Source: Mucilaginibacter sp. KACC 22063
GTDB lineage: Bacteria > Bacteroidota > Bacteroidia > Sphingobacteriales > Sphingobacteriaceae
Direction: 5' to 3'
Assembly (NCBI RefSeq): GCF_028736115.1
Contig: NZ_CP117877.1
Span: forward strand, 868,001-932,000
DNA: 64,000 nt
Part shown: positions 27,298 to 36,553 of the stretch, piece by piece
How the letters are laid out: every line of letters starts with the position of its first letter
Position numbering within the stretch: the stretch's first letter is position 1
The notes under the pieces: generated by a model
The model's database searches: none
What the model was told of the DNA's origin: nothing
What the model saw: the letters and a program-made list of their open reading frames with translations, nothing else
Position numbers and translations under genes: made by a program

Positions 27298-28185
27298 TTA
27301 TATATATTTAGCAGCAATGTTAAAGCCCATCAAAAATACGTACTGCAGAATGAGAACACCATCAAGGTAAAAGAAATAGTAGTATTCATTTTTCTCCCAT
27401 TTTGATTTAAAAATGAGCCATCCTGTAAGTATGGCTACTATGGTCAGCGCAAAAAAATCAAGGCTAAAACCATTGTCGCGGAACATGAACATCAGCACCA
27501 CATAGCCTGCCAGTAAGATCTGACAAAACAGGTACGCATTTTTTTCGCCCCAGGCTACCGCAATTGTTTTGAGGTTGTTTTTACGGTCCTGAAACAGATC
27601 GCGGATATCAAACGGCACAGTCAATGCACCGATAAATAAAAAGCGTTTGGCTATAAGTATGGTGGTGTCCCGCATGGATATGGTTGTGGTATGTGCGTCA
27701 AGCGCTTCCAGTACTGGTAGCAGAACACAGCTGAGTGTCCATACCAATGTGATTAAAAATGGCTTTAAGCCAGGGATATGCCTCAGCCCGAATTTCTGTT
27801 CGCCTACTCTAAACAGTGGTAGCCCGTAACCGAATGAAAGTACAGACATAAACACCAATAGTAGTTTAGACTGCAGCGACATGAAAAAGAACAGCGGTAC
27901 AAGCATGAGTAATGCTACAATGGTAAAGCTTACCATTAGCCTGTAACGTGCAAAGAACCAATGCACACGTACGTAAGGTGAAAGTTCGGGGTGCTTTGGC
28001 TTGGGGAATAATATACTGAAGTTGTATAAGCCCAATGTAGATACAAACAGCAGGCTTAATACCGCATAGTCGGGCTTTGAGCCTATTAAATGAAAAGTAA
28101 CCAAACCTTGCGCCACGGCACATAAGGCCATAAATATATTGCTGAACAGCAAAAAATCAAAGGCGGGCTTCAGGAGTTTCTTCAT
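27298..28185 (-). CDS. UbiA-like membrane prenyltransferase, divergent
   Basis: A 295-residue protein with about eight hydrophobic helices. The second Asp-rich motif of the UbiA superfamily is clear: VPFDIRDLFQDRKNNLKTIA. The first motif (N-D-x-x-D-x-x-x-D) is not recognisable; the matching region near the second helix reads LGLYNFSILFPKPKHPE. The protein may therefore be a diverged or non-catalytic relative. It is coupled to the downstream methyltransferase gene. Confidence 0.65.
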   Translation of the reverse strand: MKKLLKPAFDFLLFSNIFMALCAVAQGLVTFHLIGSKPDYAVLSLLFVSTLGLYNFSILFPKPKHPELSPYVRVHWFFARYRLMVSFTIVALLMLVPLFFFMSLQSKLLLVFMSVLSFGYGLPLFRVGEQKFGLRHIPGLKPFLITLVWTLSCVLLPVLEALDAHTTTISMRDTTILIAKRFLFIGALTVPFDIRDLFQDRKNNLKTIAVAWGEKNAYLFCQILLAGYVVLMFMFRDNGFSLDFFALTIVAILTGWLIFKSKWEKNEYYYFFYLDGVLILQYVFLMGFNIAAKYI

Positions 28186-28213
28186 TCAATAGGGCAGGTC
28201 CCGGTCAAAAAGC

Positions 28214-29476
28214 TTACGCAGGTTGCGCCGAGGACTTTAATTCAAATATCGTAATCTCCGGTAATATTCCAACCCGACCAGGGTACCCTAAAAATCCATA
28301 ACCAACATTTACATATAGCTGTTGCTTGCCTTCCTGGTAAAGGCCAGCCCACTCTTTGTAAATATATTCAATAGGGCTCCATTGAAATTCTTTGGTACGG
28401 ATACCTGCCTGCATACCATGCGTATGGCCGGAGAACATAACATCAATTTGCGGATAGCCAGGTAATACCTTGGCTCGCCAGTGTGACGGATCGTGTGACA
28501 GCAACAGTTTTACAGGAAGATCGTCTGTGTTTTTGGTTGCCAGGTCAAGCCGGCCGCGTTTAGGGAAACGGCTGATCAGTCCCCAGTTTTCAACGCCTAA
28601 AATGCCAATTTCTTCGCCTTCTACTTTCAAACGTCGGTTTTCGTTTAATAGTAAGTCCCAGCCCAGGCGTTTATGCGTATCCATCAGGTCCTGATGATTT
28701 TTTTGCTTGGCTGCTTCATTAGGCCACCAAGAGTAATCGCCATAATCATGGTTTCCTAAAGAAGAATAAACACCTAACGGTGCTTTTATCTTGCCGAATA
28801 TGTCCTGATAGTCGCGCATTTCGGTTGCCAGATCGTTTACGAGATCACCGGTGAAGAAAATGAAATCAGGCTTCTCGCGCATGAGCAGGTCAACACCGCC
28901 TGCAACTGCTTTCTTGTTGTAAAAGCTGCCTGAGTGTACGTCAGAAATCTGTCCAAGTTTAATGCCATCAAACTTTTTAGGCAGGTTGGGCAGGTATAGC
29001 GTTTGGCGGATTACCTTGTAATCATATACACCATCTATAATACCCCAGGTTAGCGCGCCTACCGGTAAAGCACCTGCAAGCAGGCCCGCCTTTACCAAAA
29101 ATTCAGAACGGGATATATCAGTTGGGTTTGCGGGCTTCAACTTCCCACTTTCATCAGGTTGCTTTTTTGTAAGCGCCCATTTACCAGTTCTGCGTAAATC
29201 GTCAATAAAAAGGAATACAAGTACAATGGCTTTGCCTATTAGCAATAAAAAGAAGCTAAGCAATATAGCCGCCCTTATTCCCATGCCCAGCTTAAAAAAT
29301 ATGCTGAGGAACATGCCTACAATCAGTGCAACGGATACCGTCCAGTAGGTTTTTGTAAACCATTTGGTATGCAAAAAGCGCCACTTTACGGCGCTTTTTA
29401 AACCTTTGATAATATATAGATCAGCTAATAAAAGAAGTGCTGAAATAAAAACAAGAGTGATCGTCTGTCGCGTCAT
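28214..29476 (-). CDS. Membrane-anchored metallophosphoesterase (YkuE-like)
   Basis: A 420-residue protein with four N-terminal hydrophobic segments (to about residue 160) and then a calcineurin-like phosphoesterase domain with every metal motif: GQISDVHSGS, FFTGDLVND, LGNHDYG, LLSHDP and FSGHTHG. The YkuE/LpxH-like group hydrolyses phosphate esters of lipids or nucleotides in the envelope. It begins 9 bp after the MoxR ATPase gene ends, so it is part of the same run. Confidence 0.9.
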   Translation of the reverse strand: MTRQTITLVFISALLLLADLYIIKGLKSAVKWRFLHTKWFTKTYWTVSVALIVGMFLSIFFKLGMGIRAAILLSFFLLLIGKAIVLVFLFIDDLRRTGKWALTKKQPDESGKLKPANPTDISRSEFLVKAGLLAGALPVGALTWGIIDGVYDYKVIRQTLYLPNLPKKFDGIKLGQISDVHSGSFYNKKAVAGGVDLLMREKPDFIFFTGDLVNDLATEMRDYQDIFGKIKAPLGVYSSLGNHDYGDYSWWPNEAAKQKNHQDLMDTHKRLGWDLLLNENRRLKVEGEEIGILGVENWGLISRFPKRGRLDLATKNTDDLPVKLLLSHDPSHWRAKVLPGYPQIDVMFSGHTHGMQAGIRTKEFQWSPIEYIYKEWAGLYQEGKQQLYVNVGYGFLGYPGRVGILPEITIFELKSSAQPA

Positions 29477-29485
29477 TGCGCAAAT

Positions 29486-30982
29486 TTAGTAACGATCATC
29501 CTCAAAATCATCATCTTCTTCCAGATTAAATAAGCTGTCGAACATATCTGAAAATGCGAAGCCTTTATCCAGGTAACCTTTATTCAGTTGAGAAAACTCG
29601 GCAAGGCCATGAAGTATAAATTCCATCAGCAACAACTGCTGATTTTCTACCAAGCGAGGGTGGAACTGTTTAACCAGTTCTTTAAGTCCGGTAACTGAGT
29701 TTAAGGCCTTTTTATATTCTTCTAAAGAAAGGTCGTCAATTAGAGACAAGGTATTGCCCTCGCTAAACCAGCTGATCACACTTTCATAAGGGTTGCCTTT
29801 TTTAGATTTTTTAGCCTTTTCAGGATCAGGGAAATATTGCAGCAGTAAAGTTTTAACTGCTTTACCTACAAGGATGTTGGCCACTTTGGCAGGGCCTTCC
29901 AGCTCACCTTCATAAACTAGCTCAATCTTACCGGTAATAGCAGGGATAACACCTAAAAAGTCAGAGATACGCACAAACGTATTTTTCTCACCGTTAATCA
30001 GCATGCGGCGTTCGGCATTGCTGATCAGGTTTTCATAAGCTGAGATGGTTAAACGCGCAGATACACCTGATTTTTTATCGATATATTCTGAGTCGCGCGC
30101 TTCAAAGGCAATTTGCTCAATTAAATCTTTCACCAGGCCATCTGCTTCTACTTTCTCGCGTTGCTCTGCGGTAAGCTGTGCTTCCTGCTGAGTAATACGG
30201 CGTGAAATATCCAGTGAACGTGGATAGTGTGTTAGTATCTGGCTTTCGATACGGTCTTTCAACGGTGTTACAATTGAACCGCGATTGGTATAATCTTCAG
30301 GGTTGGCTGTAAACACAAATTGTATGTCTAAAGGCAATCGCAATTTAAAACCACGGATCTGGATATCTTTTTCCTGAAGGATATTAAATAAAGATACCTG
30401 TATACGTGCCTGCAAATCCGGAAGCTCATTGATCACAAATATGCCACGGTGCGCACGCGGGATTAATCCGAAATGGATTACGCGTTCATCGGCATAAGTT
30501 AATTTTAAAGTAGCTGCCTTGATAGGATCAACGTCACCAATCAAATCGGCAACGGTCACATCAGGTGTGGCCAGTTTTTCAGTGTAGCGTTCACTGCGAT
30601 GAACCCATGCAATAGGCGTATCATCGCCTTTAGTAGCTATATCATTACGCCCAAACCATGAAATCGGTTCCAGCGGATCATCAAAAATTTCTGAACCAGC
30701 AATGTATGGTATATACTCATCAAGCAGGTTAACCAGCAAACGGGCAATACGTGTTTTAGCCTGTCCGCGTAGCCCTAACAATAACGTGTTATGACGCGAC
30801 AAGATAGCAGTTTGCAGGTCGGGGATAACGGTATCCTCGTAACCGATAATGCCTTCAAAACCGTCATCTTTATTTTGAAGCTGCTTAATCAGGTTTTCTC
30901 TTAGTTCTTCTTTAACCGAACGGCTGCGATAATCAGTTTTTTTTAGCTCGCCGAGGGTTTTAATATTTAATATTTTGCTCAT
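29486..30982 (-). CDS. MoxR/magnesium-chelatase-I-like AAA+ ATPase
   Basis: A 498-residue AAA+ ATPase. Walker A is LLGLRGQAKTR, which has Arg where most have Ser/Thr after GK; Walker B is GIFVINELPDL. There is a sensor-like FVFTANPEDYTNRG, and an arginine-rich C-terminal lid. MoxR proteins act with a VWA partner as chaperones that insert metals or remodel complexes. The VWA gene lies 131 bp upstream in the same direction and is the evident partner. The C-terminus is very acidic. Confidence 0.88.
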   Translation of the reverse strand: MSKILNIKTLGELKKTDYRSRSVKEELRENLIKQLQNKDDGFEGIIGYEDTVIPDLQTAILSRHNTLLLGLRGQAKTRIARLLVNLLDEYIPYIAGSEIFDDPLEPISWFGRNDIATKGDDTPIAWVHRSERYTEKLATPDVTVADLIGDVDPIKAATLKLTYADERVIHFGLIPRAHRGIFVINELPDLQARIQVSLFNILQEKDIQIRGFKLRLPLDIQFVFTANPEDYTNRGSIVTPLKDRIESQILTHYPRSLDISRRITQQEAQLTAEQREKVEADGLVKDLIEQIAFEARDSEYIDKKSGVSARLTISAYENLISNAERRMLINGEKNTFVRISDFLGVIPAITGKIELVYEGELEGPAKVANILVGKAVKTLLLQYFPDPEKAKKSKKGNPYESVISWFSEGNTLSLIDDLSLEEYKKALNSVTGLKELVKQFHPRLVENQQLLLMEFILHGLAEFSQLNKGYLDKGFAFSDMFDSLFNLEEDDDFEDDRY

Positions 30983-30996
30983 TAGTTCTTAGCTCT

Positions 30997-31108
30997 AGTC
31001 CGAAAGTCCGTAAGACCGAACGTGATTATTTATGTTTTATAAATGCCCTAAAGTGGGCTTTGTTATCAAGGCAACTTCCGGACTTCCCGACTCGCGGACT
31101 TCCGGACT
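30997..31108. repeat. REP-like imperfect inverted repeat
   Basis: The outer arms 30997-31014 (AGTCCGAAAGTCCGTAAG) and 31091-31108 are inverted copies with 16 of 18 positions matching. Each is made of shorter repeats of AGTCCG. The 112-bp element fills the gap between the VWA gene and the MoxR gene and has a further small GCCC/GGGC stem inside. It may modulate expression between the two partners. Confidence 0.55.
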
Positions 31109-31113
31109 GATAC

Positions 31114-32211
31114 CTATCTTACTGTTTTTCTGCGGTTTTTGATATAATCTTCAAAAATGTATTCGCCTAAACCGGTTAGCGAGCTGTAAAACGCACGGCC
31201 GCCATTAGTTTCTGTAAACTTGCGTACAAACTGTTGCAGGTAAGGGTCGCGGGCAATCATAAAGGTAGTGATCGGTATTTTTAACCTTTTGCATTGCGCG
31301 GCCATATTCAGCGTCTTGTTAACCACCTTACGGTCCAGCCCTATACTATTCTTATAGTATTTAGTACCTTCCTTTAGACAGGTAGGCTTACCATCGGTGA
31401 TCATAAAAATTTGTTTGTTGTGCGTTTTACGGCGGCGTAACATATCAGTAGCCAACTCTAATCCTGCATACGTATTCGTGTGGTAAGGTCCAACCTGTAA
31501 GTACGGCAGATCTTTTAAACTAATAGGCCAGGCATCATTTCCGAACACAACGATATCCAGTGTATCTTTAGGATATTTAGTTTTGATTAATTCAGCCAGT
31601 GCCATTGCCACTTTTTTAGCAGGGGTGATACGGTCTTCACCATACAGGATCATAGAGTGGGAAATGTCAATCATCAACACGGTTGAAGTAAGTGTTTTAT
31701 AATCCATTTCCTCTACTTCCAGGTCGCGTTCGGTCATTTTGAAATCCCCGATACCGTGGTTGATCTGGGCATTGTGGATAGACTGTGTAATATCGATCTG
31801 ATCCAGGCTGTCGCCAAATTCAAACTCGCGGCGTTCGGCATTTTTCTCATCACCCTGGCCAGACTGTGGCGAACGGTGATTGCCCCGGCCCGACTTTTTC
31901 AGCTTGCCGAAAATTTCATCCAATGCCGACTGGCGAATGCCTTGTTCTGCTTTGGCTGTGATATTAAATTGTCCGCTTTGATTATCTTCTGTCAGGTAGC
32001 CTTTTTGCTTTAGATCGTCAATGAAATCGCCCATGCCGTATTCATCATTAGTGATGTTATACTGCTTGTCAAGTTCATTCATCCATGCTAAAGCTTCGCC
32101 CGCATCACCTGATGTGTAGTTCAGTAATTCGAGGAATAATTTTAATAATTCGTCGAATCCGCCCTTAGGGACTTCGTTGGGCACATATTTGGAAAACCCA
32201 AATCCTCGCAT
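31114..32211 (-). CDS. VWA-domain protein, partner of the MoxR ATPase
   Basis: A 365-residue protein with a helical N-terminal half (1-165) and a von Willebrand factor A domain (about 170-350). The MIDAS metal site is TVLMIDISHSM (D-x-S-x-S), with a Thr in the NTYAGLELA loop and an Asp in MITDGKP. MIDAS proteins bind partners through a divalent metal. It starts the minus-strand run 32211-26200 and is followed by its ATPase partner. The target of the pair is unknown. Confidence 0.88.
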   Translation of the reverse strand: MRGFGFSKYVPNEVPKGGFDELLKLFLELLNYTSGDAGEALAWMNELDKQYNITNDEYGMGDFIDDLKQKGYLTEDNQSGQFNITAKAEQGIRQSALDEIFGKLKKSGRGNHRSPQSGQGDEKNAERREFEFGDSLDQIDITQSIHNAQINHGIGDFKMTERDLEVEEMDYKTLTSTVLMIDISHSMILYGEDRITPAKKVAMALAELIKTKYPKDTLDIVVFGNDAWPISLKDLPYLQVGPYHTNTYAGLELATDMLRRRKTHNKQIFMITDGKPTCLKEGTKYYKNSIGLDRKVVNKTLNMAAQCKRLKIPITTFMIARDPYLQQFVRKFTETNGGRAFYSSLTGLGEYIFEDYIKNRRKTVR

Positions 32212-32384
32212 GTTTTGCCTTTCTTATAAGTAAAGTAACGGATAAAATATCTGAAAAGTTTAATTAAACGACTTCCAGTTGTATGATACTTTAAATAATG
32301 ACTGTGTCGTGATTGTAGGTAATAGTTAATAGATCATAGTTAATTGTGGCACCCCTATATCTATTAGCCATCAACCATTTGCCC

Positions 32385-33230
32385 TTAATACGTTGGTGTC
32401 GCTCCGCGTTTGCCTGCCACAAATGCGCCTATTTTGCAGGCATTCTCTAAAACCGTTTGCGGATTAACATTATCTACCATGCCTTTAATTAAAGTTGCGA
32501 AAAAAGCATCACCAGCACCTACGGTGTCAACTACTTCAACAGGCACGCCATCATGCTCATAAAATTTGTTGTTGTGCAATAACAGCGCTCCCTTATCGCC
32601 ACGGGTTACGCAAATGGTTTCGGCGTGGTATGATTTCTGAAAAAGCACGATCTTTTGTTTCAGATCGTCATGGTTTGTGCCGATCAGCAGGTCGGCCTCA
32701 TCCTCATTCATCTTGATCAGCTTTGCCTTGGCTGCAAGCGTTTGTATGGTGCTTAATTCATAATGCGGTGCGCGCAGGTTAACGTCGAATGCAGTTAGCG
32801 CGGTAGTTTCGTCGAGCATGTCGAAAAGCGTTTGCCTGGTTATCTGTCCGCGGCAAGCCAGGCTGCCGAATATGACAGCTGATGCCTGTTTAGCTGCAGA
32901 GATCAAATGATCTTCAGGTTGTATGTTATCCCATGATACCGGTTCCGGTATAATATAGGTAGCATGCTGGTTGGCATCTAACTGAACAGTTACTTCGCAG
33001 GTTGGTAGATTATCATCGTGTTGTATCAGCGATGAATGCAAACCATGCGTATGCAAGAAGTCGTCAAGCTCATGCCCCGATTGGTCTGTACCTATACGGC
33101 TTGCAAAATGGACATTTGCTCCCTGCTGTTTTAAATGCCAGGCAACATTCATGGGTGCACCACCTGCAATTTTTTCATTGCCGAAAGTATCCCATAATAC
33201 TTCGCCAAAGCATAATATTTTTTTTGTCAT
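32385..33230 (-). CDS. PfkB-family sugar kinase (fructokinase-like)
   Basis: A 281-residue ribokinase/PfkB-family kinase. The N-terminal substrate motif GGAPMNVAWHLKQQGA is followed by the catalytic C-terminal block VDTVGAGDAFFATLIKG, with the catalytic Asp in GAGD. The sequence looks closest to fructokinases. Phosphorylation of a keto-sugar such as fructose is likely but not certain. No sugar transporter or glycosidase is adjacent. Confidence 0.9.
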   Translation of the reverse strand: MTKKILCFGEVLWDTFGNEKIAGGAPMNVAWHLKQQGANVHFASRIGTDQSGHELDDFLHTHGLHSSLIQHDDNLPTCEVTVQLDANQHATYIIPEPVSWDNIQPEDHLISAAKQASAVIFGSLACRGQITRQTLFDMLDETTALTAFDVNLRAPHYELSTIQTLAAKAKLIKMNEDEADLLIGTNHDDLKQKIVLFQKSYHAETICVTRGDKGALLLHNNKFYEHDGVPVEVVDTVGAGDAFFATLIKGMVDNVNPQTVLENACKIGAFVAGKRGATPTY

Positions 33231-33292
33231 AGTTAGTTTCGTAACTGCTAAGCTAAAAGGTTTTGAGCGATAAAATGTTTACTTTTAGAATT

Positions 33293-33712
33293 ATGAAGAA
33301 ACTTTTACTTAGCTGCCTGATGATGTTATTTACCTGTGTGTTGTTTGCGCAGGATAAGCAAGCCATTGCCAAAGTAATGGATGGCCAGCGCCAGGCGTGG
33401 AACCGCGGCGATATCGATGCTTTTATGCAAAGCTACTGGAAATCGGATTCACTGGCATTTATTGGTAAAACCGGACCGGTTTATGGCTGGCAAACTACTT
33501 TAGAGAACTACAAAAAACATTATCCTGATAAGGCCGCAATGGGAACCTTAACTTTCAAGATCATTAAGATAGATGTTTTAGATAAAAATAATGCCTTTGT
33601 AATAGGCGGCTGGAATTTAAAACGCGCCAAAAAACCTATAGGCGGCTATTATACCTTACTGTTCAGGAAAATCAACGGCCAATGGAAAATCGTAGTTGAT
33701 CACACTTCCTGA
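33293..33712 (+). CDS. Exported SnoaL/DUF4440-like protein
   Basis: A 139-residue protein with a signal peptide (1-19, ending CVLFAQ) and a compact NTF2-like fold: helix RQAWNRGDIDAFMQSYWKSDSL, then curved-sheet strands ending GGYYTLLFRKINGQWKIVVDHTS. This is typical of DUF4440/SnoaL-like proteins. The ATG at 33293 is chosen because the earlier in-frame start at 33263 would put ten residues before the signal. It is divergent from the sugar kinase gene. No enzymatic role can be assigned. Confidence 0.75.
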   Translation: MKKLLLSCLMMLFTCVLFAQDKQAIAKVMDGQRQAWNRGDIDAFMQSYWKSDSLAFIGKTGPVYGWQTTLENYKKHYPDKAAMGTLTFKIIKIDVLDKNNAFVIGGWNLKRAKKPIGGYYTLLFRKINGQWKIVVDHTS

Positions 33713-33761
33713 TGGTGGAAACGTATGGTAACTTGAGCTGACGATAATCTTTATTAAATTA

Positions 33762-34643
33762 TTATTTAGGCCTGCCTGCTGCAAAAGCTTTGTTAGCCCG
33801 TTTAATAGCTACTTTTTCGCGGTATTTCGCATAATTAGCCTTTAATGCCATTTTCATCAGGCTATCTAATCCTCCTTTTACAGCAAGATTGTAAATGCTG
33901 GCTGCCTTGCGGCTTAGTGATGCATCCCATGCGCGCAGGCTTAAAGAAAAAGAACCATCCAGGTACTTCATCCAGTGCCAGTAACCGGTAGGCATAAACA
34001 AGGTATCTCCGTGCTCTAAAATTACTTCCTGGCCCTCAACGCCGTTTAAGGCAGGGAATTGCTCAAAGTCGGGATTTAGTACGTCATAATCTTCAAGTGC
34101 GTACGTCGCATTAGGTAAGCAGTATAGCCTGTCTTTCCATTTATTTTCAAATAAGATTACATGCTTGCGCCCACCAAAATGCGTATGGAAAATATGGGGA
34201 AGGTCTATATCATAATGCAAAAACGTAACCGAGTTTGACCCACCGAAAAACATTGCAGGCATACTTTCTATAAAGCCGCCCATGAGGCTTTTAGGTACTA
34301 CAATATCATTCAAAAGCTCGGGGGCCTGCTTAAATATATTAAAGAAAAATATCCTTAGTTCGGTAGGCTGCGATTTTATAAGATCAATATATTCATCAAA
34401 GGGCATATGCGCTGCTGCTGCATTAATTGGCTTTGACGGATCAGCCTTTGCATTATCATACAATGGTACTTCCTTGTTGCCAACGGTTTGTTTTAGGTAA
34501 TCAGCAGTCCACTTTTCGCGTGCAGGCCAATCATGGGTTAGCCCTTTAATTACCAGCGGGCGACGGGGTTTTAAATAATTAGCGGCAAAATCTTGTTGGC
34601 TAATGGTATCAACCGTATCAACGGCACTTAGAATAAAACTCAT
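33762..34643 (-). CDS. JmjC/cupin_8-like oxygenase, paralogue A
   Basis: A 293-residue protein of the cupin-like (FIH/JmjC) 2OG-Fe(II) oxygenase family. The iron motif H-x-D is in FLHYDIDLPHIFHTH, and the distal His in GDTLFMPTGYWHWMKYL; the lysine of GGRKHVILFE may bind 2-oxoglutarate. Family members hydroxylate protein side chains or act as demethylases. A close paralogue lies 145 bp upstream, so the two arose by tandem duplication. Confidence 0.86.
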   Translation of the reverse strand: MSFILSAVDTVDTISQQDFAANYLKPRRPLVIKGLTHDWPAREKWTADYLKQTVGNKEVPLYDNAKADPSKPINAAAAHMPFDEYIDLIKSQPTELRIFFFNIFKQAPELLNDIVVPKSLMGGFIESMPAMFFGGSNSVTFLHYDIDLPHIFHTHFGGRKHVILFENKWKDRLYCLPNATYALEDYDVLNPDFEQFPALNGVEGQEVILEHGDTLFMPTGYWHWMKYLDGSFSLSLRAWDASLSRKAASIYNLAVKGGLDSLMKMALKANYAKYREKVAIKRANKAFAAGRPK

Positions 34644-34788
34644 ATAACTTCAGATGTTCCGTTAATGAGGTTAAAGCGTTTATTTAAATTTAACTTAATA
34701 CCCGGAAGTTTAAAGTTAACGCAATAATTTAACATGTAGCATAATGGTGAGATTATATTTCTGTTAACATCAAAAGGTTACAAACAAA

Positions 34789-35679
34789 TTACTTACCGGG
34801 TTCGCCGTTTGCAAGGGCTTTGTTAGCGCGTTTAACGGCGAGTTTTTCCTTCCAGTCCATGTATTGTTTCTTGAATTTCTTTTTCAGGAAACTATCAAAG
34901 TTACGCTGTATAGTTAGGTTGTACAGGCTTTTTGCTTTAACAGCCCATGATTTATCCCATGCACGAAGTGAGATTGAGAAAGAACCATCAAGATATTTCA
35001 TCCAGTGCCAGTATCCTGTAGGCATAAATAAAGTATCACCATGCTCAAGAATAGCTTCCTGGCCTTCGATACCGTCTAAAGCCGGAAATTTGCTGAAATC
35101 CGGGTTCTCTATATCATAGTCTTCCAATGCGTAAGTGGCAAAGGGGATACAGTATAAACGTTCGCGCCATTTATACTCAAACAGCATCACATGCTTACGG
35201 CCGTTAAAATGGGTATGGAAGATGTGTGCCAGGTCTATATCATAGTGCAAAAATGTAACTGAGCCAGCACCACCGAAAAACATGTTAGGGTATTTGTCCA
35301 AAAAGCCGCCCATTAGATCTTTAGGCGAGCGATAGTCATCTAATAGGCTTGGCGCATGTTTTATAGGGTCAAATAAAAATATCCGAAGATCGGTTGGTTC
35401 TTTTTGAATAAGATCGATATAATCGCCAAATTTCATTTCTGCAGCCGAGGCATTGATCGCCTTTGATGGATCGGCTTTTGAGCTATCATAGAGAGGAACA
35501 ATCTGGTCGCCTACCACTTCCTTTAAATATTCGAAAGTCCATTTTTGTAAAGCAGGCCAGGTTTCGGTAGCCTTGCGTATTACCAATGGTTTTCGCGGAA
35601 TTAAATAATTGTTAATGAAATCTTCTTTGCTGATATGATCAACTCTGTCGATTTGCGATAGTATCAAACCCATGTTCAC
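34789..35679 (-). CDS. JmjC/cupin_8-like oxygenase, paralogue B
   Basis: A 296-residue copy of the same family, with FLHYDIDLAHIFHTH and GDTLFMPTGYWHWMKYL identical or nearly so to paralogue A. The pair stays alignable across the whole length and both copies keep all iron and cosubstrate residues, so both should be active. They differ mainly in the N-terminal third and the basic C-terminal tail. The protein target is unknown. Confidence 0.86.
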   Translation of the reverse strand: MNMGLILSQIDRVDHISKEDFINNYLIPRKPLVIRKATETWPALQKWTFEYLKEVVGDQIVPLYDSSKADPSKAINASAAEMKFGDYIDLIQKEPTDLRIFLFDPIKHAPSLLDDYRSPKDLMGGFLDKYPNMFFGGAGSVTFLHYDIDLAHIFHTHFNGRKHVMLFEYKWRERLYCIPFATYALEDYDIENPDFSKFPALDGIEGQEAILEHGDTLFMPTGYWHWMKYLDGSFSISLRAWDKSWAVKAKSLYNLTIQRNFDSFLKKKFKKQYMDWKEKLAVKRANKALANGEPGK

Positions 35680-35752
35680 AAATGATTAACAGGCAAATTT
35701 AGCTAAAACAAGGTTTCGGCACTTAAATTTATTTTTTATTACTGTACTATAA

Positions 35753-35785
35753 CAAAAAAGCCTAACGATGTTTATCGTCAGGCTT
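35753..35785 (-). terminator. Rho-independent terminator of the fasciclin gene
   Basis: On the minus strand AAGCCTGACGAT pairs with ATCGTTAGGCTT (one mismatch) over a 4-nt loop and is followed by six T. It lies 32 bp after the fasciclin stop codon. Confidence 0.75.
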
Positions 35786-35816
35786 CAATTTAAATATATA
35801 CTAACTTAATATTAAA

Positions 35817-36368
35817 TTAGTTTGGCATTAATACAGTGTTAACAACGTGTATTACACCATTACTTTGAAATACGTCGGCAATGGTTACCCATGATTTGCC
35901 GCCTTTTTCATCAACAAGGTAAAGTTTTTTGCCTTGCAACATGGCCCAAAGCTTGCCACCGCTAACGGTTGATAGTTCTGCTTTACCATTACCTGCTTTA
36001 ACTTTAGCCATAAGGTCTGCAGCGCTTAAGCGACCTGCTACCACATGGTAGGTTAAAATTTTAGTAAGCGTGGCTTTGTTTTCTGGTTTAAGCAGGGTTG
36101 CAACTGTGCCTTGTGGTAATTTGTCAAAGGCCTCGTTGGTTGGTGCAAAAACAGTGAAAGGGCCTGGGCCTTCTAATGTTTCCACTAAGCCAGCTGCTTT
36201 AACTGCAGCAACAAGGGTAGTATGGTCTTTAGAGTTTACTGCATTTTCTACAATGTTTTTAGTTGGATACATTGCTGCTCCACCAACCATTTTGGTTTTC
36301 TGAGCGTAAGTTTTAGGGGCAATTGCTAAAGCTACTAAAGCAAACACCGCAACAAATAAATTTTTCAT
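35817..36368 (-). CDS. Exported fasciclin (FAS1) domain protein
   Basis: A 183-residue protein with a signal peptide (1-22, ending KTYAQ) and one FAS1 domain (about 40-182). Conserved blocks are the H1-like GPGPFTVFAPTNEAFDKLP, the ILTYHVVAGRLSAADL box and the terminal NGVIHVVNTVLMPN. FAS1 proteins mediate adhesion or bind surface ligands. I start at the ATG at 36368, since the longer in-frame opening at 36473 lies upstream of the signal peptide. Single-gene unit. Confidence 0.92.
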   Translation of the reverse strand: MKNLFVAVFALVALAIAPKTYAQKTKMVGGAAMYPTKNIVENAVNSKDHTTLVAAVKAAGLVETLEGPGPFTVFAPTNEAFDKLPQGTVATLLKPENKATLTKILTYHVVAGRLSAADLMAKVKAGNGKAELSTVSGGKLWAMLQGKKLYLVDEKGGKSWVTIADVFQSNGVIHVVNTVLMPN

Positions 36369-36553
36369 GTTTATAAAGTTTATTTTAACCCAATTACGGG
36401 ATGAAAAACTATACGGATTGTTTATTGCAGTGTATTTCGCAGTAGTTTTTAGAGTGAGAAATACGAAAACCAAACGCGCTTTTTTGTAGTATATATGCGC
36501 CTGTGAAAGAATTTATATTATTGATAATTAGGTAATTAATATGATTTGTCTTT

